From Clytia hemisphaerica (taxonomy: Eukaryota; Cnidaria; Hydrozoa; Leptothecata; Clytiidae), in the NCBI GenBank assembly GCA_902728285.1, contig CACVBU010001026.1, positions 620,127 through 684,126 on the forward strand: DNA of 64,000 bases, read 5' to 3'. The position numbers and the translations under genes are program-made. The notes beneath the pieces are model-generated. The model searched no databases, was not told the origin of the DNA, and saw nothing but the letters and a program-made list of their open reading frames with translations. Numbering within the stretch: position 1 is the stretch's first letter; every line of letters begins with the position of its first letter. This document shows positions 11,701 through 20,400 of this stretch, piece after piece.

Positions 11701-11943
11701 AGGGCAGTCTTCGACTATGAATTCATCGATATGATCGTTTGCTTCGTCGATAAGACTGTGGATTTCGTTGCTGTCTTCTTCTGACATGTCGTTAGTTGGA
11801 GGAGGTGGGTCCTCAGTTGATGATTGAATGTTGGCGTCAGCTTCAGTGTCAGCGTCGGCTGCAACGTGAGTGATGTAGGTAACTTGACCAGTCCGGTGGA
11901 GCTCACGGTAATCCACTCTCTTTGTCTGACGTAAGTTGGACAT
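5758..11943 (-). CDS. BEL/Pao gag-pol polyprotein
   Basis: 2061 residues with no stop or frameshift. Gag-like segment with the DUF1759-type region around residues 270-360. Two Cys clusters follow near 487 (CQLC) and 539 (CTQC). The aspartic protease is near 656 with the unusual catalytic triplet DDG (FFDDGCSD). A Cys-rich knot RCPVCRTCNQC sits near 885-895. Reverse transcriptase spans about 1000-1200 with the catalytic YVDD near 1143. An RNase H/Pao-type segment has an Asp near 1328 (FGDAS). Integrase has an HHCC zinc finger (about 1685-1721) and catalytic D near 1754 (DLSGPY), D near 1817 (CDGGSQ) and E near 1858 (GHNEHGKVE). A C-terminal DUF5641-like segment lies near 1981. The domain order protease-RT-RNaseH-integrase in one frame fits BEL/Pao. 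The start at 11943 was chosen because it is the first ATG of the frame, downstream of the leader array. Confidence 0.93.
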   Translation of the reverse strand: MSNLRQTKRVDYRELHRTGQVTYITHVAADADTEADANIQSSTEDPPPPTNDMSEEDSNEIHSLIDEANDHIDEFIVEDCPLSEISRSIDFLENLRKVLRDKARAAKIDLVANTHPLAVLTNTGLFNIRTCLTKAKAQKNTLIAADTKPIILPSTNDDLPAAFIIKDINQNLKEVKTFITQDVTDITKVTDKQLIQIKKDIPSVFDKLDKIALKYEKLLQLTIVDETILAEVPKIDKLYETLNSFKSDFASKVSTEYNKRELDKNYDTKLLHIKLDKFSGYDSATDFYTFRNNFEKLHLINTPTRLLPDLLKNNYLSEPALSLVKSFDTIDEIWTKLENAYGNTKTMLHKKLQTLSLSELKSSRDPEKLVHSLSKFKNIIREAMTLAKKFNIENNLYFSNALSDIYQQLGDGRFTRFLATIDDKPNEKETWERLLVFLDKEEHLNQQKLLIQGPKSDKKSSDGQRQGPSKPNKRDSYHGEPKRHQNNCQLCGESPTPDQHRQSNGPNGMKIIQYYTCLKFVESTPAARLSSIKAKGFCTQCLLPGADATSEKHKNGKCQREFVCPHPSHQMYPMKRHVLVCEDHKEDQQNKDILNRFKARCLRSAHLPDFSKQIKLSFFTNSYSSKTLPSCEDSVPDKGIYKLQTMTVNGNRINAFFDDGCSDFIISAKAVTLLGPAAKLVNQEQITVGGLGESVTKSTRGTYQVNLPMHDGEIISLIGICLDRITSTFPYYPLIDVEQEIHQDYKNNHPQGSRELPKLPPAVGGDTHLMFGIKYLRYFPKLVHQMESGLSLFESPFLNSDGGGRGVVGGPHKVFTQIHDGYFTTQSFFINRGPNHFNNEVPLLGYYSDFSQAIDSSDTQAHLTSRQRLFELAETTGSEITYRCPVCRTCNQCKNHDEYETISLREEVEQHIIDSSITLNHDESSITAILPFISDPKRLANNKTKAIKVYNQQLRKLNLPINVKDKQDILDSESKLQRLGYVDYLRNLPEATQQYLRDHTTQYYIPWRAVWKGNSLSTPCRVVFDASQPTSSGYSLNDLLAKGRNNLNKLQEVVIRWFTHQVAIHTDISKMYNTIKLDESNWCFQRYIWEPNLDPTKLPEEKIIKTLIYGVRSSGNQAEHGLRKIADLSKEDYPKVNDVVHNDVYVDDCLSGETGRTQAHSLANNLEVVLSKGNFRLKGVSFSGEEPNESLTDDGETIHVAGMKWFPKEDTISLNLGELNFAKKTRGKKPTNTEGIIPSRLTRRHCCSKVGEIFDLTGKITPIVASMKIDMQDLTLRKLDWDDKIPDELRPLWESNFEMIKELGDLRFNRAIIPIDATSLDVQTLDFGDASKRMICVCIYVRFKRRIGTYSCQLVLGRSKVVPKGMTLPRAELFASLTSTYTGEIVRRSFKNLNIQQKFKFTDNQISLFWITNPEKSLTQWVRNRVIEILRFTKIEEWFFVESHDMVADIGTRRGATIKDVNQDSVWINGYPWMSLHSDNFPTLRPDQIRLSDTDSAEIKKEMDVFYVGRTSPASSQIKDHYAFSSYLIDPNRFWFTTVVRILAYVHRFLRIIRARRDLRKSLEATNQDVSAHPLMQSPKIISFNTIPILTEDEIINSELYFYRIATKEIYQFIKPKKYEKFTKSSDGILIYTGRILPSDQITIVGKFTSTMKDLAQDTFCVPVVTKDSPIAISIAMDTHWNHPSCRHSGVETTLRYILKRVYIIEGRSLVKHIRKNCQRCRYLRKKEIQVVMGPMSTANLTIAPAFYSTQIDLSGPYLSFSPQNKRKTVKIWLTVFCCCSTSAVSIKVMDDYSTDAFLQSFIRFASNHGYPKKLFCDGGSQIVSGCENMKLDFQDLQSKIHRQAKVEFSICPVGGHNEHGKVERKIKEINRSIEKNVHKEKLSLLQWETLSAVIANTINDLPIGVNSKVENDILDLITPNRLLLGRNNDRSPVGDMMVTTKPSRMIQGNQQIYDAWFESWLLNHVPNLMDQQKWFTSDHKIQIGDIVLFKKSDSSISKTYQYGIISSIQPGKDGVIRKVSVRYCNASENTSRETFRSIRDLVLIKSIDESDVFEELAGMM

Positions 11944-11994
11944 ACAGTGAACGGACAGTTGGTTTGGAAATGTTGAGTAGTTCCGGAATTATGA

Positions 11995-12258
11995 TACGAG
12001 TTCCGGAGTGACGAGTTGTACGAGTTCCGGAGTGACGAGTTGTACGAGTTCCGGAGTGACGAGTTGTACGAGTTCCGGAGTGACGAGTTGTACGAGTTCC
12101 GGAGTGACGAGTTGTACGAGTTCCGGAGTGACGAGTTGTACGAGTTCCGGAGTGACGAGTTGTACGAGTTCCGGAGTGACGAGTTGTACGAGTTCCGGAG
12201 TGACGAGTTGTACGAGTTCCGGAGTGACGAGTTGTACGAGTTCCGGAGTGACGAGTTA
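11995..12258 (-). repeat. 24-bp tandem array in the BEL leader, 11 copies
   Basis: Eleven essentially identical 24-bp units, each containing GAGTTCCGGAGTGACGAG on the plus strand, followed by degenerate TCCGGA units to about 12350. The array lies between the 5' LTR and the gag start. Because 24 is a multiple of three and the unit has no stop, several frames stay open on both strands. The resulting repetitive ORFs (SLRNSYNS repeats on the minus strand) are probably not proteins. Confidence 0.9.
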
Positions 12259-12395
12259 GTCCGGAAAGATGAGTTGATCCGAGTTAGTCCGGAGAGATGA
12301 GTTAGTCCGGAAAAATGAGTTGATCCGGAGAGAACGATGTTCCGGAATGAAGAAACGATTCGGACGAATGAGCAAAGTAGAAGAATCTGTTTGAA

Positions 12396-13209
12396 TGTGG
12401 GCCTAGTGCATCGCACCTGGGGTGTGTCCGAAATAATCTTGACGCGAGAGGGTCGAATGCGAGAATAGATATATTCAAACTAAATGAAGAAAGAAAAACG
12501 AAAATTCATAAATATTTGACAAGACAAAATTTGATCCTAATTAGAGAAAATATGACTAATTGACTAATTAACGGAAATGATTAAACTGAGATAAATATGA
12601 GAAAAATGAATGACAAACTTACAGAAAATTCTAGAACTTAAATCCTAACTTAACTTAACCTAAAATGTGTAAAACAGAAAAATGCCAAACAGAAAAGAGA
12701 AAAATGAGGCCAAATAGAGAAGACCAGAGGCCAGACAAAACCTAACCTAAAGCCTATGAGAAAGAACAAAATGAAAACAGCAGAAAAACTCACCAGCTGG
12801 CCACGAGTGAGATGCTGTGTAGATGCTGACCAGAAAGGTAGTGAATACTAGAGGCGAGTAATCACTACAACAATAAGCTGGATAAAAGATACTTTGCCAT
12901 AAGGAAAACGATAAATTTTCACTGAATTTCTTGAGAAATCAACTCATGTCAAAAACAACTTTCTCCCATCAAACCAAAATTAGAATGAATTCAGAAGTCA
13001 CAAGCGTGAAAGAATCGGAGATAGTATGGCATAAAATAATTGCCTAATAATTAAAATTAATTATCCTAGTATAAAGAAAACGTAGAGAAAATGTCATTTG
13101 GGAATATGCTATATACAAACAAAGGAAATTAATACACGAAGGAGCCTCAAATTAAAAAGCTGATGGAAATTTTATATTGTCTGTTATAAGAACAGTTCGT
13201 AAGATTACA
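12396..13209 (-). repeat. 5' LTR of the BEL element
   Basis: 814 bp, matching 4883-5696. On the minus strand it begins TGTAATCTTACG. A TATAAAA box (13170-13176) lies about 33 bases inside that end, so a very short U3 is possible. The sequence just downstream, where the primer binding site should be, begins TTCAAACAGATTC and lacks the usual TGG. Confidence 0.93.
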
Positions 13210-13214
13210 GTGAC
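13210..13214. repeat. BEL target-site duplication, right copy (GTGAC)
   Basis: Exact match to 4878-4882. Confidence 0.85.
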
Positions 13215-13432
13215 ACCGCAAGGGCCAACCATGGTTTGGCCCGAGGGGGGAAATTTTGAAAATTTGAGCTCTAGATTGCTTAAAAATACACTCAAAACAT
13301 GCACATAAAGACAATTATGACAAATTAAAAAAGAAAAACTTTGCATTTTGCAAAATAACCATTTTTGAAAAAATTATTGGGGGGGGGCATAGCCCCCCTT
13401 GCCCCCCCAGTTGCTACGGCGCTGATAAATAG
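13215..13432. mobile_element. terminal part of a hAT-like element
   Basis: A self-complementary GGGGGGGCATAGCCCCCC run near 13380-13397, then a terminus reading CTACGGCGCTG, similar to the CAG.GCCGTAGC ends of many animal hAT elements in reverse. It joins the LINE coding sequence directly. The opposite end was not found in this window, so the element is partial or rearranged. Confidence 0.35.
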
Positions 13433-13685
13433 TTAGCAGGGATTTCCTAGGTACATGTTTGCGAAGTCTGTTAATGAGGCCAATACCTTTATTGGCCTTT
13501 TTGATATTCTCATCAAGATGGCGATTAAAAGAAAGTTTTGAATCCAGGATAAGACCATGATGTTTCTGGTGCTCGCTGGCATTTATGTCGTTGTTATTGA
13601 AAGTGATCACATGAGCATTAATTAGCAGGGTTGAATCTACAACTGAAATAGACTTATACATCTTGTTTTGTTGGGTCAGGGTTAA

Positions 13686-14298
13686 AGGGGACGTCTGGTC
13701 TGATTTTAGGTATTGTTTTTTTGGAATTTTTGGAAAAATTATTCCAGGGAGATTAAAATGAGCTATCTCACTTCAAGAGATTTTTTTTCAATCACTTTCT
13801 ATGGCCATCCCTCTTTTTCAAAATTTATGACGTAGCTTATGTTATATGTTTTTTATGTTCTTTCAAGTAAACAAGATTAACTCCTCTTTCTGTGCAGCTG
13901 GCATTTTTATAAGAAAATTTTAAGTAAGTCAGAGATGTGCAAGAGCATTTAAAGTCGTTAAAACATCTTTTTCCCAACATTTTGTCAATGAAAGCTTACT
14001 CCAACATCTTCATAGAAAACTGAAATATTTATATAGTTGTGGAGTGGAAAAATCATCGAAATTAGTTTGAAGTTTGAATTAAAATGTTCTTATCAAAAGT
14101 TGTTTAAATACAGTACTTTAGACTACAGACAAGATTTCTGTTTTTATAAATTACGAACAAAGGTTACATCAAAAATCAGGTAAAAGAGAGGAAATTGTAA
14201 AACACTAAAATCTGAATATGTCAGTCAAAACTAAAGATTTTGAGTTCGTTTTTTCTGCGAATTATGACTGAAATGATCTACCAAAGCAGACGTCCCCT
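13686..14298. mobile_element. TTAA-flanked miniature element in the LINE
   Basis: The ends are AGGGGACGTCTG in inverted orientation, flanked by TTAA on both sides (13682-13685 and 14299-14302). At 613 bp with no coding frame and a TTAA duplication it fits a non-autonomous piggyBac-like or Kolobok-like element. It separates the FADD-containing RT segment from the C-terminal segment of the LINE. Confidence 0.75.
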
Positions 14299-14711
14299 TT
14301 AAAATGACATCTTCCATTGACGAGCCCACTCACTTATCCTGGAAAGATCTCTATTCAGTGCCTCAAGACTTAAAAGTTGATCAAAGACTAAGGAAAATAA
14401 TGAAGTATCATCAGCAAAGATTATAGGCTTGGACTCAAGATTAACTGGGAGATGATTGATGTAAATCGAAAAGAACAAAGGACCTAGAATTGAGCCTTGA
14501 GGAACCCCAGCATTAACCCGCTTCCACTCCGATGTTTTCCCATTTAACACAACTCTTTTGATATCTATCAGTAAGAAGGTTTTGCGTTAAGGTCCTGTCA
14601 CCCCATAGGACATAAGATTGAAAATTAAACCATCATGCCATACCCGATCAAATGCTTTATATATCCATATCAGAGATATCCAAGAACACCCCTTTTTGTG
14701 TCTAACGGAGG

Positions 14712-15051
14712 CCCGGGGGGGGGGTCTTCAGGTAAGTGACCTACTGGACGTGCGGCCCTTAAGGGTAGGCTTTTTGGACTTAGGAAAGTGCACTGTAAGG
14801 GTCGATTGGTGAGCAAGTGGGAAAAATGCACTGTAAGGGTGTAAAATTTGGAAAAATACCAAATTCTGAGGTAAAATTTGAGGAACTTCAAAAAAATTTG
14901 CCCTGAAAAGGGCAGCAAAAATTAGAAAAATTGCACTGTAAGAGTCGATTTTCAGCCAAATCTTTCCAGCACTGTAAGGGTCCGATTTTAGAGTCCTGGA
15001 TTTTGGTCGAACGTACGGTCATTTTCAAAATCGAGTGCCCCCCTCCCAGGG
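14712..15051. mobile_element. hAT-like poly-G miniature element in the LINE
   Basis: A 340-bp insertion between two collinear RT segments, flanked by an exact 8-bp duplication AACGGAGG (14704-14711 and 15052-15059). The left end is CCC plus a G run. The inverted right end is CCCTGGGAGGGGGG. The interior has several 'GCACTGTAAGGGT' repeats, also seen near 28690 and 30560. Same family type as 3961-4254. Confidence 0.78.
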
Positions 15052-15638
15052 AACGGAGGATCCACGTCAACGTCAAACCCTGTATAAATGCCATGCGTTA
15101 TGGATAACAACTGAGGAATGCAAGAATCCCCTTCCTGAAAGCCAGACTGAAATGAAGAAACAAGGGTGTTTGTTTCAAAATATCTGTAAAGTGCATCATA
15201 GATACACTTTTCAAATATTTTTGCAAACACCGGGAGAAAAGAGAATGGTCTATAGTTCTTAGGAATGCTCCTGTCAACTTTCTTATAGACAGTTTCTTAT
15301 ATGTCTTTACATTGCCTTTCTTCCACTGCAATAGGAAGATACCAGAGGTTATGGAATGTTGAAAAATCTTAAGTAAAGGTTTAACTAAGGAAACCCCACA
15401 GACCACAAACCATACGAGTAGAAACGTTATCCCAACCATGGGCCTTATTTATGTTTAGAGAATTTATTATGGACTCTATTATGTCTTCGCCAAAATCGAG
15501 GTTATTTGTTCGAGAGTCAGTGAGAAGGTGGCCATGTGGTAACACGCTGCCAGTCTCGATCAAAGAGCATTGCTTAGAAAAAAAGGAGCTAAAAGAGAGA
15601 AGGGAGACGCGTGCATCTACGTTAAGTCCAAGCCCAAT

Positions 15639-15742
15639 GGGCACAAACGTCTTTTGGACGTCTAATGTACGTTTTTAGGACGTCCAAAGGCCTTAAAGCC
15701 GTCCATGGGATGTCCATAAGACGTTGCGTGCCCATAGGGAGA
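15639..15742. mobile_element. short hairpin element between endonuclease and RT
   Basis: Inverted ends ATGGGCAC(A/G)..ACGTCTT with internal GGACGTC repeats, about 100 bp in total. The LINE endonuclease and RT segments lie on either side. The target duplication is unclear. Confidence 0.5.
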
Positions 15743-15990
15743 AAGGCATTGTCACAGTCAATCGCATTTAATGCAAGCGTGATGTCCTTTTGATTAGCTC
15801 GAGAAATGAAAAAATGAGATCAATTCAAGACGGAGCACAACCAGGGCGGAAGTGAGTAGCCTCGTCAATCAACTGATGTAACCCATACTGCAGTTTTATG
15901 TTGCTAATGTCCTCTCTTTGAGAATTAGTGATATCGCCAGACCACCAATTTGAGTTTTTTGCATTTTAATCGCCAAGAAAAGTAGCTAAC

Positions 15991-16320
15991 GTGGGAGAAA
16001 CTGAGACCATGTTCACACTATACCGGATAGCTTTTTGTGACGATGGAAAGTGGTTAGTGTGAACACTCTATCCGATATGATTTTCGAGAAGATAGAAAAC
16101 ATATCAAACCGATTTTTGTAGCGGATAGGTGTTGAGACGATACGATGTCCTATGTGCTACGTCACGTTTCGTCACACTCTGGACCGGTGCATCTTTTGAG
16201 TGTGAACACCCTATCCGATTCCGATATGATTTTCAAAACGATAATTATTTTTTGAGATATTTTTCTAGCTATTCGACCTCAAAAGTTGTTTATTTTTTGT
16301 TTACTGCGAAATAATATACT
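15991..16320. repeat. GTGTGAACAC-type repeat region
   Basis: Two copies of AGTGTGAACAC(T/C)CTATCCGAT followed by GATATGATTTTC (near 16063 and 16199), plus an inverted GTTCACACTATACCGGATA at 16009. This looks like a small inverted-repeat element whose exact borders I could not set. Confidence 0.4.
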
Positions 16321-19300
16321 CATAATTTATGTTTATTTCTTATTTACTAAAAAGTAATTTCCTCTGCTTTTAATAAAAAATGAAATCTGCTTTTCCCTGG
16401 GTTTTTGGCTGCTGCATCTCTGCTTTTCCGGGGTAAATGTTTTAGATTCGCATCAACTTTTTTAGCTTAAACACAGATGACATTAGTAATTCTTGCCCCT
16501 GATTATTGTCCATGACTTATATAGAACAATAGGGTACTGGAAACTTACGCATTCCTCCACATTTAAAGTGTAGTTAAATGATTCACCGTTCCAAGACGAG
16601 TAATTTTGTGTAACCATTGCAAGTATTGACTTAAAATCTCGTGAAGAAACATACAACTGTCGGCTGTTTGGCAGCCAGTTTATTTCTTTTATTTCAGGCT
16701 CACTTTTTGGGCCAATTCAAGATATTGTCCAGTTGTCAACTGCAATTTTGGAGCCTATGCCCGGCTGAATAACTGTCTCTATGTAGGTCCCTACTGGCAT
16801 CCAGTGGGGCATCTAGTCAAAAATGAGAGTGACGTTACGTATCCTTTCTCTGAAATGGCCCTTTTGACTATTGTTGTTGTTTCCTATGCATCCATTGAAA
16901 CCTGGAGTTATCAAACTACCTATTTGCTGGAGTTTTAATTACACAACGTGACATTGTGTACCTACACTAAAAGAAAAATTTTGGCGAGAATTTAATTTGG
17001 CGGTTAACTTGAAAAATTAAACTTAGCGGGAATTTAATTTGTTATCTTCCCCCAAAAGTTATATATTTTAAGGTGGATTGAGCCAAAAGCATCCGAATTT
17101 AACTTTTACTGTCATCCGCCGCCAAATTTAGAATTGTATTCTTCCCCCAAATATTATTTATTTTTAAGGCAGCAGCCATATTGAATTCCCTCCAATATTT
17201 TTACTTTTGTTAACATTCCTTCAACTATTGTTAGATTTGCTATATTAATTTATTGAAACTTTCTAGCAGCAATTTTTTATTGTATAAACAAGAAACATTC
17301 ATTGATATAAGTTAAACATGATATGATTAAGCCGATTTCATTATCTAACTCAAGATAATTCACGTAGAAGATGCTATTTATGGTAAATTTTAGACCAAAA
17401 TGTGGCGAAAAGTAGAACTTGCGCATGAAATATCTCTAGTTACGTAAGTAAATCGGCTATAACCGTTCAAAAGTCTTCTATATAGTTTTTCGAGAGCTTT
17501 CGAATGGTATACTTGATAATGTCTGAAAATGAGTTTGAAATTTTCAAAAAATTTCGCCCTTAGGATTTTGCCTGGGGAAAATAGAAATTGCCCAAAAAAG
17601 GGATGTTCCACCGGTGGGATTTTAAGGATTTTTTTCCTGAGGTATAAGCATCCTATAGGGAAGGTCTGGAGAAAGTTTCAGCTAGATCTTATTTTTTTTC
17701 CAGCCTGTATTTTTGTAACACGACCACACTAGTTGTTTTTTATCGATTTTGCACATTCGCAAATCACGTGTTTGTTAAGCTTTTAGTTTTTTACTTTTTT
17801 GAAACTTTTTTTCAGCTCTTTAATTCAGGCGACCTTCCAGCGCAGCTGGTTCATTCTTCTTCCAACCTAAGTTAGAGCACTTCCAAATCGTTTGTGGCTA
17901 TAAAATTTCATGGGAATTTCCATTTTTTTCTCAAATATCAATACATTCACTGTACCCTTGCGCGTAAGCCTAAAGATATTTCGGTTGGACCCGCCAATCC
18001 CCGAAAACGAGGGCTGAGTTACCAAGCCTCCCATTTCAAAATCCTTGACGCGGTCTTACAAAATTCCGTAGTGTAAAATTTCCAGATGTTGAAAGTTTTC
18101 CCGTCCTTCAGAGATTTCTGGGTGGCAGATAGGGAATCGAACCCACCTCCCCAAACTAGACGGTTATACAACGTTAATTAGGGCATATTAGTTATCGACC
18201 GTCACAGTACTGTTTGGGTATTGTTTTATGCCATTTTTCCAAACCTGGTTGCTTGCATTTTGCTTTAAGTTAGTGAAATACACTTTCCCATTGTAGTTTT
18301 AATTTTGTCTTAAGGCATACACAATTTAACATTTGAATTTCGAATGTGAAATGCAATATCCAAACCTTTTAAGATGCCAAAGTCAAAATTACAGGCTGAA
18401 AATAATTTCCGTATGATTAAATTGAAATTCAAAAGTTTCTGAATCAATGATTTTCTCCTGTGAGTGCTTGTATCAGATGTTATTCTGCATTCGATACTTA
18501 CAATTGCACTATTAGAGAGCGCTGTTATATCACACTTGAATGATAGTGAAGTTGCCGTTCTTTATGATTAAACTACGGTTCCATGCAGTGACGTTTGACA
18601 AGGTAAATTATATTCATACGCCGGCTGTTTTGGAGCCAGGGGTGAATGAGTCTATCTCATTTCGAATGAGAACACCATTCAACTTTTCTCAACTCCCAGT
18701 TACTTACCGTCTAGATCAGATTGTCCAATAATCTAAGCTACTCAATCGATGAGTTGGCAGTGACGACTGGGATAATCTAACCCTTAAAAGGTTAGATGTA
18801 TGCTCTATTGAATGCCCTACCCGTCCGCGAAAAACCAAATGTAGAAATAATGTTTCAAATCCTTGTGACGATGAAATTATCTCTATTAGATTCAGTAATC
18901 ATTCAACAAAATAGGAAACATATTATTTAGTTTAAAGCCCATCACACGAACGCTCTCCTTCGTAGGAGCTTATTTGCTAATCATTCGATTTTTACAAAAG
19001 TCCTTTGCACAGTTTTAGAGCTCGTAAAATGTGGAGGAAATGATACTTAGGAATAATGGCTAACATTTTTTTAGGTTTAGAAGTCCAATAGATGTCTGCT
19101 TTCCAGGGCTCAAAACGCTAAATAATAGTCGATTTTCAAACTAAGTGTTTGCATAATTTTAGAGCTCCCCCACTATGGTGGAGAGCGACCACGTTTGGTG
19201 GAAATGATACTTAGGCATAGTGGTTAACAATTTTTGAGGTTTAGACGTCCAACAGATGTCTGCTCTCCTTCGCAGGGCTCAAAACGCTAATTAGACTATT

Positions 19301-19340
19301 TTCAAAGTACCGAGTCACTTCGAATAAACGCCCGGGGCAT
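16321..19340. other. 3-kb non-coding region with dispersed repeats
   Basis: No convincing gene. It contains a 'TTTGGCGGGAAT' type repeat at about 16975-17165, related to the element at 39618-39804. A tRNA-like B box (GGTTCGATTCC on the minus strand) lies at 18129-18139 without a recognisable full tRNA. A diverged tandem duplication at about 19017-19150 and 19163-19310 shares GGAAATGATACTTAGG and AGATGTCTGCT. Short ORFs are isolated and unlike known proteins. Confidence 0.4.
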
Positions 19341-19347
19341 CTACTTC

Positions 19348-19611
19348 AATAAAATTACACCTATTGCGGTTTTAAAACTTATCAATGAACTCGACATCGG
19401 TAAGGCTTCAGGTCTAGTCTAGGTCTCCAACATCAAGCACCTTCCTAGCTCACATCTCCAACAGCTGTGTTAGCTGTGTTCATTTATCCAGAATGTTTAA
19501 AAAAAGCAACGGTCAAACCGTTGCACAAGAAAGACTCTAAACTTGAAGTAGGCAACTACAGACCTATCTCTTTACTGTCTAATATTAACAACATTTTTGA
19601 TATCTTGGAAT
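19348..19611 (+). pseudogene. LINE reverse transcriptase N-terminal remnant
   Basis: Pieces in two frames read LKLINELDIGKASG and then FIYPECLKKATVKPLHKK followed by NYRPISLLSNINNIF. These are the fingers-domain motifs that open non-LTR reverse transcriptases. It ends at a stop near 19611. A matching RT C-terminal remnant in the same orientation lies at 27465-27720, beyond the SAP ORF and the 6.8-kb element. The two may be halves of one LINE with the middle lost. Confidence 0.7.
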
Positions 19612-19930
19612 AATACTTTATAATCACCTTTCCTGTGACCCTCAAAGTACATTTAGTGACTGGGAGACAAGAAATAGACCCAAAGTTGAGTCGTTTGACC
19701 CTGATGAAATATATTCTGTAGTATTTTATAAGTTTTATGTACAAGCGTGGCGGATATATTGGGGTCACTCCTAGAGGAACTAAGTGGATGGCGTAGTATA
19801 CGCTTAATTCAGAGGGCGTATACCATAGGCGGCATAGCCTTAAAACAGAGGGCGTATACTAGAGGCTCTGTACAAAAGGCAAGACGGGCGGCGTGAACAT
19901 CAGAGGCCCTAGAGAATCTAGACGTCACAA
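19612..19930. other. non-coding stretch with GGGCGTATAC repeats
   Basis: Holds two AGAGGGCGTATAC copies and related GGCG(T/G)A variants at 19780-19870. No gene was seen. Confidence 0.35.
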
Positions 19931-20206
19931 TCAAGTGACCAACCGCCAAAGAGAAACGGCTTGTTGTGTATGTGTTTGCTGGAAGTCGAATGGCTGTTCT
20001 TGTTGTTCGTCTGAAATAAATTGCTGACTAATGTTTTGGTGCGGTGCTACAGGGTTATTAATCACGAAAGTGCCGTGTTTTTGTGTCGGGTTTTTGACGG
20101 AAGTGATACAGGGGTCTACTAATTGAGATGATGAGGGTGATGTTTGGGATGTTTGCTTGTTTTTGAGTGAATTGACCTCCGTGCGTAAAGTCTGGAATTC
20201 GTGCAA
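19931..20206 (-). pseudogene. SAP-domain ORF, downstream half
   Basis: The frame reads upstream of its first ATG as LDILHEFQTLRTEVNSLKNK, a coiled-coil-like segment, then a Ser/Thr/Gln-rich tail to a stop at 19931. It is positioned and oriented to continue the SAP-containing ORF at 27220-27002, from which it is separated by the 6.8-kb element at 20216-27001. Removing the element with one CTAG leaves the two frames off by one base, so an extra indel has occurred or the joining is not exact. Function unknown. Confidence 0.5.
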
Positions 20207-20215
20207 GATGTCTAG

Positions 20216-20400
20216 TCCATGAGCTGAGAGTCAAATTTTGAGGTTTTGGGCTCAACGAGTGCACCGGACAAATTATATATGAAAAGTTTCCAAATTTTAT
20301 GTAGAATAAGAATTTCGATGTTAGCAAGGTCAAATTTAATGGAATAAGGATTTAGTGACGTCAATGACACCTGGTGAGAAAAAAAGGTGTGAAAATTTGT
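20216..20400 (+). repeat. left terminal inverted repeat of the 6.8-kb element
   Basis: Matches the reverse complement of 26833-27001, including GGTGAGAAAAAAAGGTGTG at the inner edge. Confidence 0.8.

Larger units (their letters stand above)
4883..13209 (-). mobile_element. complete BEL/Pao LTR retrotransposon
   Basis: An 8.3-kb element on the minus strand with two 814-bp LTRs differing at only about half a dozen positions (near 5248 and 5370-5395), a 5-bp target duplication, one uninterrupted gag-pol frame, and a polypurine tract beside the 3' LTR. High LTR identity and an open frame indicate recent insertion. In element orientation the order is 5' LTR (13209-12396), a 452-base leader with a 24-bp tandem array, polyprotein (11943-5758), polypurine tract, and 3' LTR (5696-4883). 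No env-like ORF follows pol. The flanking sequence may be an older hAT element. Confidence 0.93.
13433..15990 (-). pseudogene. broken CR1-type LINE (endonuclease and reverse transcriptase)
   Basis: In minus-strand order: an endonuclease (EEP) C-terminal part at 15985-15790, with LGD-stop-NAKNSNWW where the family has an intact GDFNAK-like motif, then YGLHQLIDEATHF. Next come RT pieces: NINKAHGWDNVS near 15450, a frame with FAKIFEKCIYD and SGFQ near 15190, DISD..KAFDRVWHDG near 14640-14690, GVPQGSILGP near 14510, and FADDTSLF (catalytic FADD) near 14410. The C-terminal thumb is at 13661-13435 (HHGLILDSKLSFNRHL). The pieces are in several frames with stops, so it is dead. Three small elements interrupt it (13686-14298, 14712-15051, about 15639-15742). 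The C-terminal end stops at the hAT-like terminus. The domain set and motif wording fit the CR1/Jockey group. Confidence 0.82.

Noticed and set aside
11995..12300. ORFs of 83-233 codons on both strands over the 24-bp array
   Set aside because: They exist because the repeat has no stop codon and a length divisible by three. Residue composition is purely repetitive.
18121..18190. Possible tRNA gene on the minus strand
   Set aside because: GGTTCGATTCC matches a tRNA B box, but the surrounding bases do not form the T stem, acceptor stem or A box. At most a SINE or tRNA-derived relic.
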